Source of the DNA: Halorubrum rubrum
GTDB lineage: Archaea; Halobacteriota; Halobacteria; Halobacteriales; Haloferacaceae
DNA: 64,000 bases
NCBI RefSeq assembly: GCF_024494685.1
Contig: NZ_JANHDM010000005.1
Span: 124,001 to 188,000, forward strand
Reading direction: 5' to 3'
The first letter of the stretch is position 1, and every line of letters begins with the position of its first letter. The position numbers and the translations under genes are program-made. The notes under the pieces are model-generated. The model was given only the letters and a program-made list of their open reading frames with translations. It ran no database searches and had not been told where the DNA came from. Shown here piece after piece: positions 1 through 7,882 of the stretch.

Positions 1-151
1 CGTCGCCCGTGATCACGCGTTCGCCGAGTTCGGCGTCCTGCCGTTCGAGGGCGTCGAGGCCCATCCGGAGCCGGTCGGCGACGAGTTCGCTCATGTAGAG
101 CACGTCGTCGCGAAGGTTCTCCAGTTTCGTCTGATACTGTTCCCGTGGCAT
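1..151 (-). CDS. phoU: PhoU-type phosphate regulator, 3'-truncated by window edge
   Basis: Only the first 50 codons are inside the window. They read as an amphipathic helix with the stretch YMSELVADRLRMGLDALE, which matches the start of PhoU, the helical-bundle protein that couples the Pst phosphate ABC transporter to phosphate signalling. The start is the ATG whose complement is at 149-151. The gene runs off the left edge, so the rest of the protein and any pst neighbours cannot be seen. The identification rests on a short but distinctive N-terminus. Confidence 0.8.
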   Translation of the reverse strand, partial: MPREQYQTKLENLRDDVLYMSELVADRLRMGLDALERQDAELGERVITGD

Positions 152-364
152 CGTCTCGGTCGTAGACCACGCCGGACGGTTAAAAACACGTCGCCGATCG
201 CCCGACGGCGATCACGCGGTCACCGCAGCGTCGGACCCAACGGGCGGTACCTCGCGCCCTCGGCGACGCTCGTAGTAACGTTTTGCCGAGAGCCCGAGGG
301 AGACGCGATCGTCCGCCCGCCGTCGCCGGGCAGTCGGCGATCCGTCAGACCGATCGTGAAACAC

Positions 365-382
365 TTACTACCGGTGTTGTAA
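365..382. promoter_or_regulatory. Candidate operator of the sugar ABC operon
   Basis: The 18-bp sequence TTACTACCGGTGTTGTAA has two 7-bp arms (TTACTAC and GTTGTAA) that are inverted repeats with one mismatch around CGGT. It ends about 15 bp upstream of the TATA-like element of the solute-binding protein gene. Archaeal activators commonly bind there, upstream of the TATA/BRE. The sugar-responsive regulator is not known; TrmB- or GlpR-type proteins are possibilities by inference only. Confidence 0.5.
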
Positions 383-396
383 CAGGCACCATTAAT

Positions 397-405
397 TATA
401 AATAG
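397..405 (+). promoter_or_regulatory. TATA box of the sugar ABC operon
   Basis: TTATAAATA stands out in an otherwise GC-rich region and is 22-30 nt upstream of the ATG at 427. That geometry predicts transcription starting at or within a few nucleotides of the start codon, so the first mRNA is probably leaderless or nearly so. Confidence 0.65.
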
Positions 406-426
406 TCACAAATAACACGATCTGCC

Positions 427-1914
427 ATGGAGGACAGTCGTTCACACGACGCGAGTCGGATCGGATCGGGCGTCTCTCGCCGTAAGTTCATCAAGGCCAC
501 GGGGGCCGGAGGGGCGGCAGCGAGCCTCTCGGGATGTATCTACGGCGGCGACGGCGGCGGGGGCGGCGGCACGTCCGTGACGATCGCCATGGGATCGACC
601 ACCATCGAGGACATCAGAGAGGACATGCCGGGCCTCCTCCACGAGAACGGTCTCAGCGAGGAGATCGAGATCGAGTTCAGCGAACAGTCCAACGACACCG
701 GCGAGCAGCGGGACCAGTACGTCTCGCTGCTCCAGGCCGAGGAGACCAGCCCGGACCTGTTCATGATGGACACCGGGTGGGCGAACGTCTTCATCCAGCG
801 CGGCTACCTCGCGAACCTCACCGAGGAGTTGGACGACGAGACGCTCTCGACGATCAACGAGGACTACTTCCAGGCGTTCACCGACACCGTCCGAGACACG
901 GAGAGCGGCGACCTCTTCGGCGTCCCGCTGTTCCCGGACTACGCGGTGATGCTGTACAACAAGAACTACGCCCGCGAGGCGGGCTACACCGACGAGGACT
1001 TCGCTCAATGGGAGAGCGAGCCCATGACGTGGCAGGAGTGGGGCGAGATGGCCCAGGAGATCGTCGAGGTCTCCGACGCCGAGTTCGGCTTCTCGACGCA
1101 GATGGACATCTACGAGGGAACCGCCTGCTGTAGCTTCAACGAGGTCATGACCTCCTTCGGCGGCGCGTACTTCGGCGGCGACGAGAACCTCCAGGGTCCC
1201 GTCGGCGACCGCCCGGTCACGATCGACGAGCCGGAGTTCATCGAGGCGCTACGCATGATGTACACGCTCGCGGCGTCCGAGGACGACGAGAACACCCTCG
1301 ACGCGTACCCGACCGGCCTCGCCTCTTCGGACATCACGTCCTGGACGGAGAACCCCTCGCTCGCACCGTTCACCGAGGGACAGGCCGCCTTCCACCGGAA
1401 CTGGCCGTACGCGATCGTCGAGGCGCTCACCGGCGACTACGAGAGCTTCGACGACGAGAGCGACCTCGGCACGATGCCCATGCCGTACGCGGTCGAGGAC
1501 GGCGAGGGGGCGTATCCGGGCACCGGCGGCTCGACCTCCGCACAGGGTGGCTGGCACCTCACGATGAATCCGAACTCCGAGAACAAGGAGGCGGCACTGG
1601 AGGTGCTGCGGGCCACCACGCAGGACGACTTCAACATCGGCATGCTCGAGACCATCGCGTGGCTCCCGCCGAAACCCGCGCTCTTCGAGGCGGACACCGT
1701 GACCGACCCCGAAAGCGTCGGCGTGGTCGCGAACTACATGAGCACGCTCCAGGTGGCGGGGCAGGGCGCGATGCCGCGGCCGGTCACGACCGAGTGGCCG
1801 TCCCAGTCGACGACGATCGCAGAACAGGTCAACGCCGCCGTGGCCGGCGACACCAGTCCCGGTGACGCCGCATCGGCGCTTCAAGACGCGATAGAGGCCA
1901 GCGAGGAAAGCTGA
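427..1914 (+). CDS. Tat-exported lipoprotein, sugar ABC transporter solute-binding protein
   Basis: This 495-residue protein is the extracytoplasmic receptor of a CUT1-type carbohydrate ABC importer (family 1 solute-binding proteins). The N-terminus has a twin-arginine signal (SRRKFIKATG, about residues 17-26), then a short hydrophobic stretch and a lipobox-like LSGC. A Gly-rich linker follows, so the protein is probably exported folded and anchored by a lipid on Cys37. The acidic mature domain carries the usual bilobed binding-protein signatures such as GVPLFPDYAVMLYNK. Two permeases and an ATPase follow directly. The substrate cannot be read from sequence; glucose, trehalose/maltose or another oligosaccharide are possible. 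Confidence 0.93.
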   Translation: MEDSRSHDASRIGSGVSRRKFIKATGAGGAAASLSGCIYGGDGGGGGGTSVTIAMGSTTIEDIREDMPGLLHENGLSEEIEIEFSEQSNDTGEQRDQYVSLLQAEETSPDLFMMDTGWANVFIQRGYLANLTEELDDETLSTINEDYFQAFTDTVRDTESGDLFGVPLFPDYAVMLYNKNYAREAGYTDEDFAQWESEPMTWQEWGEMAQEIVEVSDAEFGFSTQMDIYEGTACCSFNEVMTSFGGAYFGGDENLQGPVGDRPVTIDEPEFIEALRMMYTLAASEDDENTLDAYPTGLASSDITSWTENPSLAPFTEGQAAFHRNWPYAIVEALTGDYESFDDESDLGTMPMPYAVEDGEGAYPGTGGSTSAQGGWHLTMNPNSENKEAALEVLRATTQDDFNIGMLETIAWLPPKPALFEADTVTDPESVGVVANYMSTLQVAGQGAMPRPVTTEWPSQSTTIAEQVNAAVAGDTSPGDAASALQDAIEASEES

Positions 1915-1921
1915 TCTAACG

Positions 1922-2941
1922 ATGAGCACCGAAGCAGAGAGCGTCGGACGCGAACACGAGTCCAAGTGGCCGGGGCCGGTAGTCTCGCTCAGCCGGTGGC
2001 TCGAGAACCTCGGCGAGACCGCGTTCGCCTACCTGCTCTTGACCCCCGTCTTCGTCCTGCTCGGGGCGATCGCCTTCTACCCGCTGTTGCGGACGCTCGA
2101 GCTGTCGCTTTTCACGGGAGTGTTGGGCAGCGGAGAGCCGACGTTCGTCGGGCTCCAGAACTACGTCGACCTGTTCACCGGCGCGGCGAACCCGAGCCTC
2201 CCCGGATCGGTCACGTTCCTTCCCGACGTGACGACGTCTGGAGGCTTCCCGTTCGTCCACCTCGAGGGGTGGGTTCGCAGCACCCTGATCGTGACCCTGC
2301 TTTTCACGCTGGTGAGCGTCTCCTTCGAGACGATCATCGGCTTCGGGCAGGCGCTCATCCTCGACAAGGACTTCCGCGGACGGCGCTGGGTTCGCGCGGC
2401 GATCATCATTCCGTGGGCGATCCCGCTCGTCATCCAGGGGATGATCTTCTACCTGATGTTCCACCCGAGTACCGGCTTTCTGACCAGCTACCTCGCGCCG
2501 CTCGGGCTCGTGGCGGAGACGAACACGCTCAACGATCCGGCGAGCACGTTCCTGATCATCACGGTGGCCGACATCTGGAAGACGTCGGCGTTCATGGCGC
2601 TTCTCATCCTCGCGGGACTCCAGAGCATCGACCGCAACCTCTACGACGTGGCCAAGGTCGCCGGCGCGAGCCCCTGGCAGCAGTTCAAACTGATCACGTT
2701 CCCGCTCGTGTTACCCACGCTCATCATCGCCGTCCTCTTCCGGACGATCAATGCGATGCGGATCTACGGGCTGATCGACACGGTCTCGAGCTGTACGACC
2801 GTCCCGTCGCTGTCGTGTATGGTCGTCGAGACGTTCTACTCGAGCCGGGGGCTCTCCTCCGCGATCGCGTTCGTCACCGCGGGGATCGTCGGGATGATCG
2901 CCTCGGTCGTCATCTACCAGCGGTACAAGGAGGGGTTCTGA
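1922..2941 (+). CDS. Sugar ABC transporter permease, MalF/UgpA type
   Basis: This 339-residue integral membrane protein is one half of the transport channel. It has about six hydrophobic segments. The first follows a roughly 30-residue cytoplasmic N-terminus, and a large loop after TM1 (about residues 58-115) is typical of the MalF-like partner. The EAA loop that docks on the ATPase is visible as KVAGASPWQQFKLITFPLVLP. The start is 7 nt after the stop of the binding-protein gene, so co-transcription is likely. It pairs with the permease that begins 1 nt after its own stop. Confidence 0.93.
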   Translation: MSTEAESVGREHESKWPGPVVSLSRWLENLGETAFAYLLLTPVFVLLGAIAFYPLLRTLELSLFTGVLGSGEPTFVGLQNYVDLFTGAANPSLPGSVTFLPDVTTSGGFPFVHLEGWVRSTLIVTLLFTLVSVSFETIIGFGQALILDKDFRGRRWVRAAIIIPWAIPLVIQGMIFYLMFHPSTGFLTSYLAPLGLVAETNTLNDPASTFLIITVADIWKTSAFMALLILAGLQSIDRNLYDVAKVAGASPWQQFKLITFPLVLPTLIIAVLFRTINAMRIYGLIDTVSSCTTVPSLSCMVVETFYSSRGLSSAIAFVTAGIVGMIASVVIYQRYKEGF

Positions 2942-2942
2942 G

Positions 2943-3938
2943 ATGGCAACCATCGACGGATCGAACGACTCGACGGAATCGGAGGGCGGACCGCTCGCGC
3001 GGTGGACGAAGAGCGTGATCGAAGACCAGGAGAAACGCGACCGGCTCTACCGGGCGCTGTTCATCGTCGCCGCCGGGTTCTTCCTGGTCACGACGCTGTT
3101 CCCGTTCTACTGGCTTCTCGTGTTGGCGCTGACGCCGACGAGCCAGATCCTCACGGGCGACTGGTCCCTCCCGATCATCGGGGTGGAGTTCCCGCACCCG
3201 CAGGGATTCAACGTGTACGCGTTCGTGGAGATGTTCGAGCAGGTCCCGTTCCACCTGTTCATGTTCAACAGCTTCGTGCTCGCGATCTCGACGACGGTGA
3301 TCGTCCTCGCCGTCGCCACCCTCGCCGGGTACGTCTTCGGTCGGCTCGAGTTTCCGGGACGGGGCGTCCTCATGCTCGTCGTGTTGATGATCTCGTATTT
3401 CCCTCCGGCGGCGTTCCTCGTGCCACTTTTCGACGCGTTCCTCGGAAACGCCGTCGTGATCCCGTTCCTCGGGATCGAGCTCTTCGAGTCGCCGCGGCTG
3501 GTGAACACTCCCGCGAGCATGGTGTTGCCGTTCAGCGCGCTGTTCTTGCCGCTCGCGATCTTCATTCTCACGACCTTCTACGCACAGATCCCGGACGGGC
3601 TGGAGGACGCCGCGAGAGTCGAGGGAACGACCCGGCTCGGCGCGCTCGTCAGGGTCATCATGCCGCTTTCGGCGCCGGGGCTCGCGACCGCGGCCGTGTT
3701 GACGTTCATCACGGTCTACAACGAGTACTTCTTCAGTTCGATCATGGCGCTGGAGAACAGCCCCGAGAACTGGTCGCCGCTTCTCGGCGGTATCCTGAGC
3801 TACCAGACGCAGTACACGACGGAGTTCAACCTCATGGCGGCCGCGAGCATCGTCGGAGTGTTGCCGATCGTGATCATCGTCATCGTCGCACAGGAACGGA
3901 TCGTCAGCGGACTGACTGCGGGCGGATTAAAGGAGTAA
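2943..3938 (+). CDS. Sugar ABC transporter permease, MalG/UgpE type
   Basis: This 331-residue protein is the second permease subunit. Six membrane segments are evident, the first around residues 35-60. The EAA coupling motif appears as ARVEGTTRLGALVRVIMPLS. The charged 30-residue N-terminus is cytoplasmic. One nucleotide separates it from the upstream permease and four from the ATPase, so translational coupling is likely in an otherwise leaderless-transcript organism. Confidence 0.93.
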   Translation: MATIDGSNDSTESEGGPLARWTKSVIEDQEKRDRLYRALFIVAAGFFLVTTLFPFYWLLVLALTPTSQILTGDWSLPIIGVEFPHPQGFNVYAFVEMFEQVPFHLFMFNSFVLAISTTVIVLAVATLAGYVFGRLEFPGRGVLMLVVLMISYFPPAAFLVPLFDAFLGNAVVIPFLGIELFESPRLVNTPASMVLPFSALFLPLAIFILTTFYAQIPDGLEDAARVEGTTRLGALVRVIMPLSAPGLATAAVLTFITVYNEYFFSSIMALENSPENWSPLLGGILSYQTQYTTEFNLMAAASIVGVLPIVIIVIVAQERIVSGLTAGGLKE

Positions 3939-3942
3939 ATCC

Positions 3943-5142
3943 ATGGCCAACTTAACACTCGAACACGTCACGAAACGCTACGAGGACGTCACGGCGGTCG
4001 ACGACATGAACCTCGACATCGACGACGGGGAGTTCATCTGTCTCGTCGGCCCGTCGGGGTGCGGGAAGTCGACCACGATGGAGACGATCGCCGGACTCAC
4101 GAAGCCGACCGAGGGGACGATCACCATCGGAGACCGGGACGTCACGTCCCTGCCGCCGAAGGACCGCGGGGTCGCGATGGTGTTTCAAAACATCGCGCTG
4201 TTCCCGCACATGGACGTCTACGAGAACATCTCGTTCGGGCTCCGGCTCCGCGACTACGACCAGGAGGAGATCGACCGGCGCGTCGAACACGCCACCGACG
4301 TCGTCCAGCTCGAGGGGATGCTCGACCGGATGCCCGAGGAGATGTCGGGCGGCCAGCGCCAGCGGGTCGCGATCGCGCGGGCGATCGTCCGCGAGCCGGA
4401 CGTCTTCCTCATGGACGAGCCGCTCGCGAACCTCGACGCCAAGCTGCGCGTCCACATGCGCACGGAGCTCCAGCGGCTCCACAAGGAGCTCGACACCACC
4501 ATCATCTACGTCACCCACGACCAGGCGGAGGCGATGACGATGTCCGACCGGATCGCCGTGATCGACGGCGGCGAGCTCCAGCAGATCGATCCGCCGCTCG
4601 TCTGTTACAACGAGCCGGCGAACCTCTTCGTCGCCGGCTTCATCGGCTCGCCGTCGATGAACCTGCTTCGGGGGAAGCTGACCGCGAACGGGGTGGAGAC
4701 CGACGACTTCTCGCTCGATATCGACGTCGACGGCGTTCCCGGCGCGTCCGCCGGCGACGACGTGACGGTCGGGATCCGCCCCGAGGACGTCTATCCCACC
4801 GACACGCAGGGGGCCATCTCGACGCCGTCGGACCCCATCGAGGTGACCACGGACGTGCTCGAGCCGATGGGCGATCAGATCTTCGTCTACCTCACCTTCG
4901 ACGAGACGAGCTCACAGACGATGACGGGCGACGCGACCGGCTCCGACCAGCTGTTGATGAGCGTCGATCCGGACCGCGACATCGCGGAGGACGAGCAGAT
5001 GGAGGTCGTCTTCGACCGAACGAAGGTCCACCTCTTCGATAACGCCTCGGGCGACGCGTTGGTCCACGGCGTCGAGGACCTCACGAGCTCGGGGTTCGAG
5101 ACGCGGGTTCCGGAGAGCCACTCGGGTGAGGGCGATGAGTAA
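3943..5142 (+). CDS. Sugar ABC transporter ATP-binding protein, MalK/UgpC type
   Basis: This 399-residue ATPase energises the importer. Walker A is GPSGCGKST (about residues 36-44), the Q-loop lies in VAMVFQNIALFPHM, the signature is MSGGQRQRVAIARAI, and Walker B is VFLMDEPLANLDA, followed by the switch His in YVTHDQAEAM. The last 150 residues form an OB-fold/TOBE regulatory domain (GIRPEDVYP and onwards), as in CUT1 ATPases, which often receive regulatory input there. The gene overlaps the start of the small gene that follows. Confidence 0.95.
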   Translation: MANLTLEHVTKRYEDVTAVDDMNLDIDDGEFICLVGPSGCGKSTTMETIAGLTKPTEGTITIGDRDVTSLPPKDRGVAMVFQNIALFPHMDVYENISFGLRLRDYDQEEIDRRVEHATDVVQLEGMLDRMPEEMSGGQRQRVAIARAIVREPDVFLMDEPLANLDAKLRVHMRTELQRLHKELDTTIIYVTHDQAEAMTMSDRIAVIDGGELQQIDPPLVCYNEPANLFVAGFIGSPSMNLLRGKLTANGVETDDFSLDIDVDGVPGASAGDDVTVGIRPEDVYPTDTQGAISTPSDPIEVTTDVLEPMGDQIFVYLTFDETSSQTMTGDATGSDQLLMSVDPDRDIAEDEQMEVVFDRTKVHLFDNASGDALVHGVEDLTSSGFETRVPESHSGEGDE

Positions 5143-5338
5143 CGTCGTCGCCTTAGTCTACTACGGCGGGATGACCGTCCTGTTCTTCTTTTGGGCCTAC
5201 GGGATCGTCTCGTTCCTGCTCGACGTCAAGAACAAGCTGATTCCGGGGATCCGCGACTACCGGGCGGGCCGGAAACGGCTGAAGGAGGAGGCCGAAAAGG
5301 AGGAGGAGCGGGAGTCGCGGGAGCGACAGCTGTACTGA
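5135..5338 (+). CDS. Small single-span membrane protein of the sugar ABC operon
   Basis: A 67-residue protein starting at the ATG at 5135, 8 nt inside the 3' end of the ATPase gene; a GTG three codons upstream is an alternative. It has one hydrophobic helix (about residues 7-30) followed by a very basic then acidic charged helix rich in K, R and E. No enzymatic motif is present. Its position suggests an accessory or stabilising subunit of the transporter. I do not recognise a characterised family. Confidence 0.75.
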   Translation: MSNVVALVYYGGMTVLFFFWAYGIVSFLLDVKNKLIPGIRDYRAGRKRLKEEAEKEEERESRERQLY

Positions 5339-5348
5339 CTCGGCTCCT

Positions 5349-5400
5349 CGATCCCCCCTTTTCACCCGTCCTCTCCCTTCACCCATCTCCTCTTTTCCCC
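5349..5400 (+). terminator. Pyrimidine-tract terminator of the ABC operon
   Basis: Just after the last stop codon the plus strand is almost purely C and T, with two TTTT runs (about 5359-5362 and 5393-5396). Archaeal termination at oligo-T without a stable hairpin fits this. Confidence 0.5.
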
Positions 5401-5455
5401 GGCAACCGACTCGGGAAGTCGCCAGAGGGAAGTGCCGTCCGACGCTGTATCTAGC

Positions 5456-6883
5456 ATGCCGATCCCTCGCGACCCGGTCGACGCCATCGGACGGTACCTC
5501 GATCGCTGGGGGATCATCGACGCCGAGCGGTTCCGCCCCACGCTCGATCTCGCCTGGCCGCGCGTGGTGACGGGGTTCGCGATCATGTCCAAACAGACCG
5601 CCGACCTGGCGATGGTCGGGATCGCCATCGGCACCGCCGGGACGGCCGGGCTGGCGTTCGCGCTCGGCTACTGGAGCATCGTCGTCCTGTTGGGGCTCGG
5701 GCTGGCCGGCGGGACGGTGAGCCTCGTCTCGCAGAACTACGGCGGCGGTCGGACGGAGCGCGCCTCGCGCGTGGTCACGCAGAGCGCGCTGCTCGCGGCG
5801 GCGATGTCGCTGCCGATCATGGGGATATTCGCGGCGTTCGCGCCCGAGCTGATCGGCGTCCTCGGTGCCGAGCCCGACTCGCTCCGGTACGGCACGGTGT
5901 ACCTGCTGTACGTCACGCCGGCCGTGCTCTTCGAGACCCTGAACCTCATCGCCAGCCGGACGTACACCGGCGTGGGCGACACCTTCACCGAGATGGTCGC
6001 CCGGACGGGCGGCGCGGTGCTCAACGTCGTGCTCAGCGCGCTGTTCATCTTCGGGCTCGACATGGGCGTCGCCGGCGTCGCGCTGGGGACGACGCTCTCG
6101 ACCGGCGCGGTGACGGTCGTCCTCGGGTGGGGGATGTTCGGACGCTCGTACGGGAGCCTGGGGATGGAGCCGAGCCCGGTCCCGATCGCCGTCACCGGCT
6201 CGGTCGTGGACGCGGCGATCGTCAGACAGCTGCTCGAGGTCTCCGCCCCGGAGATCGGCCGGCGGCTCGCACAGGGACTCGTGGTCTTCCCGCTTCTGTG
6301 GGTCGCCTCCTCGTTCGGGCCCGTCGTCGTCACGGCCTTCGAGGTCGCACGGCGGGTTCGCGCGATGATAAACAGCGTCAACTGGGGGATGTCGCTGGCG
6401 TCGAGCTCGCTCGTCGGCCAGCGGCTCGGGGCCGACGAGGAGGAAGAAGCCGGGGCCTACGGCGCGGAGATCATCCGGCTCGCGATGGTGATCTACGTGG
6501 CCCTCGCCGGCGTCGTGATCCTGCTCGCGTCGCCGCTCGCGGAGCTGTTCGTCTCCGGCCCCGAGGAGGTCGCCGCGACCGCGGCGTTCATCGGCGTCGC
6601 CGCCGTGAGCGCCGTGGGACTCGGCCTCGACGGGACCGCCTCGGGCGCGCTCGTGGGGGCGGGCGACACCCGGTGGCCCTTCGTCGCCTCGCTGCTCGGG
6701 CGGTACGCCTTCGCGCTCCCCGCGGCGCTCGTCGGGCTCGTCACGCCGCTCGGCGTCGTCGGACTCTACCTGGCGCTGATCTTGGAGCCGTTCGTTCCGG
6801 GACTGATCAACTACGGGCTGTTCCGGTCCGGCCGCTGGAAGGTCGTCAGCCGGCGCTACCGGTCGGGCGCGGGCGGCGACTGA
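5456..6883 (+). CDS. MATE family efflux transporter
   Basis: This 475-residue membrane protein has about twelve hydrophobic segments in two related halves, as in the MATE/DinF family of Na+- or H+-coupled drug and metabolite exporters. The N-terminal half holds SKQTADLAMVGIAIGTAGTA and LVSQNYGGG, and the second half holds ASSSLVGQRLGADEEEEA, matching the paired conserved VGQNLGA-type motifs of the family. The ATG at 5456 was preferred to a GTG eight codons upstream because it begins the conserved cytoplasmic N-terminus. A second MATE gene lies at 12950-14500. Substrate unknown. Confidence 0.9.
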   Translation: MPIPRDPVDAIGRYLDRWGIIDAERFRPTLDLAWPRVVTGFAIMSKQTADLAMVGIAIGTAGTAGLAFALGYWSIVVLLGLGLAGGTVSLVSQNYGGGRTERASRVVTQSALLAAAMSLPIMGIFAAFAPELIGVLGAEPDSLRYGTVYLLYVTPAVLFETLNLIASRTYTGVGDTFTEMVARTGGAVLNVVLSALFIFGLDMGVAGVALGTTLSTGAVTVVLGWGMFGRSYGSLGMEPSPVPIAVTGSVVDAAIVRQLLEVSAPEIGRRLAQGLVVFPLLWVASSFGPVVVTAFEVARRVRAMINSVNWGMSLASSSLVGQRLGADEEEEAGAYGAEIIRLAMVIYVALAGVVILLASPLAELFVSGPEEVAATAAFIGVAAVSAVGLGLDGTASGALVGAGDTRWPFVASLLGRYAFALPAALVGLVTPLGVVGLYLALILEPFVPGLINYGLFRSGRWKVVSRRYRSGAGGD

Positions 6884-6928
6884 GGAGCGGCGGCCGCGCG
6901 GTCCGACACGCTTCGACGGGAACGATCC

Positions 6929-7747
6929 CTACGACGAGAACGACGCCGCGACGGTCGAGACGTCGGCGAACGCCGTGTCGTCGAGGTCGGTCACGTCTTC
7001 CACGAACGCCTCGAGTTCGGCGACGAACGGGGCGCGACCGGCACACTGCGGGTGTAACAGCAGCGTCAGAACGCCCTCCTCGACGTGGTCGCGCATCCAG
7101 TCCAGCTCCGTCCGCCAGCGGTGGAACACGTCGGGTTCGTGGCCGTAGGAGACGAACTGCGGGTCGGACGCCACGGGAAAGAGCTGGAGCCAGTCGTCGC
7201 GGTGCCACGGGACCGGGACCGTCACGACGTCGGTCCGCTCGCCGCGCCGGTACGGCCGGTCGGGCTCGACGGTCCCCCGTTCGCGGAGATAGTACGGCCG
7301 GAGGTCGCGCTCGGTGCCGCTCGAGTCCCACTCGAAGCCGAACTCCCGGAGCAGGTCGACGGTGTGTTCCGAGAACCCCCCGGCGGGGTTGCGAAACCCG
7401 GTCGGCGTCTCGCCGGTCAACTCCTCTATCGCCTCGATCCCGCGGACGAAGTCGCGTCGCTCGGCCTCCCTGGAGCCGAAGGAGGGGAGGGGGTCGTGGC
7501 TCCAGCCGTGGTGTTGGATCTCGTGGCCGCGGTCATGGATCGCGCCGGCGGCCTCGGGAAAGCTCTCTATCGTGTGTCCCGGAACGAACCACGTCGAGGG
7601 GACGCCGGTCCGGTCGTGGAGGTCGAGTAGCCGCGGGACGCAGGTCTCGGCCCCGTAGACGCCCCACGAGCGGTACTCCGGCATCCCGGCGCTCGTCCAG
7701 CCGGCGACGGCGTCGAAGTCGTACGTGAGACAGACGCTGTGTGACAT
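6929..7747 (-). CDS. Polysaccharide deacetylase (NodB fold)
   Basis: The 272-residue protein shows NodB homology-domain motifs: TYDFDA near the N-terminus (first catalytic/metal Asp pair) and HHGWSHDPLP (the H-x-x-x-H metal ligands). GFRNPAGGFSEHT and LLLHPQCAGR follow in the usual order. Such enzymes remove acetyl or formyl groups from sugars, or act on amides in purine degradation. No signal peptide is visible, so a cytoplasmic small-molecule substrate is at least as likely as a cell-surface glycan. On the minus strand TTTATGC is about 27 nt before the ATG, suggesting a leaderless transcript. Confidence 0.85.
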   Translation of the reverse strand: MSHSVCLTYDFDAVAGWTSAGMPEYRSWGVYGAETCVPRLLDLHDRTGVPSTWFVPGHTIESFPEAAGAIHDRGHEIQHHGWSHDPLPSFGSREAERRDFVRGIEAIEELTGETPTGFRNPAGGFSEHTVDLLREFGFEWDSSGTERDLRPYYLRERGTVEPDRPYRRGERTDVVTVPVPWHRDDWLQLFPVASDPQFVSYGHEPDVFHRWRTELDWMRDHVEEGVLTLLLHPQCAGRAPFVAELEAFVEDVTDLDDTAFADVSTVAASFSS

Positions 7748-7800
7748 ACCGCCTGGTCCTCGGCGGAGAGCATAAACCTTCGAGGATCGGTCGGCGGGGA

Positions 7801-7852
7801 TCGGTGGGAGCGTCGGGTCGGCGGGGATCGGTGGGAGCGTCGGGTCGGCGGG
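7801..7852. repeat. 27-bp tandem repeat, two copies
   Basis: Two near-identical 27-bp units lie at 7801-7827 and 7828-7852 (second truncated by 2 bp), with a degenerate third half to the left. They fill the gap between the end of the malic enzyme gene and the promoter of the deacetylase gene. Simple replication-slippage origin is likely. Confidence 0.8.
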
Positions 7853-7882
7853 TTCTCCGGGATGGGGGCTCGACCGGTCAGT

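Larger units (their letters stand above)
152..426. other. Divergent intergenic region between phoU and the sugar ABC operon
   Basis: No gene is visible. The right half carries an imperfect palindrome (365-382) and a TATA-like element (397-405) that fit the promoter of the ABC operon. The left half has an AT-rich TTAAAAACA element near 180-188, placed to serve phoU on the minus strand. Confidence 0.6.
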
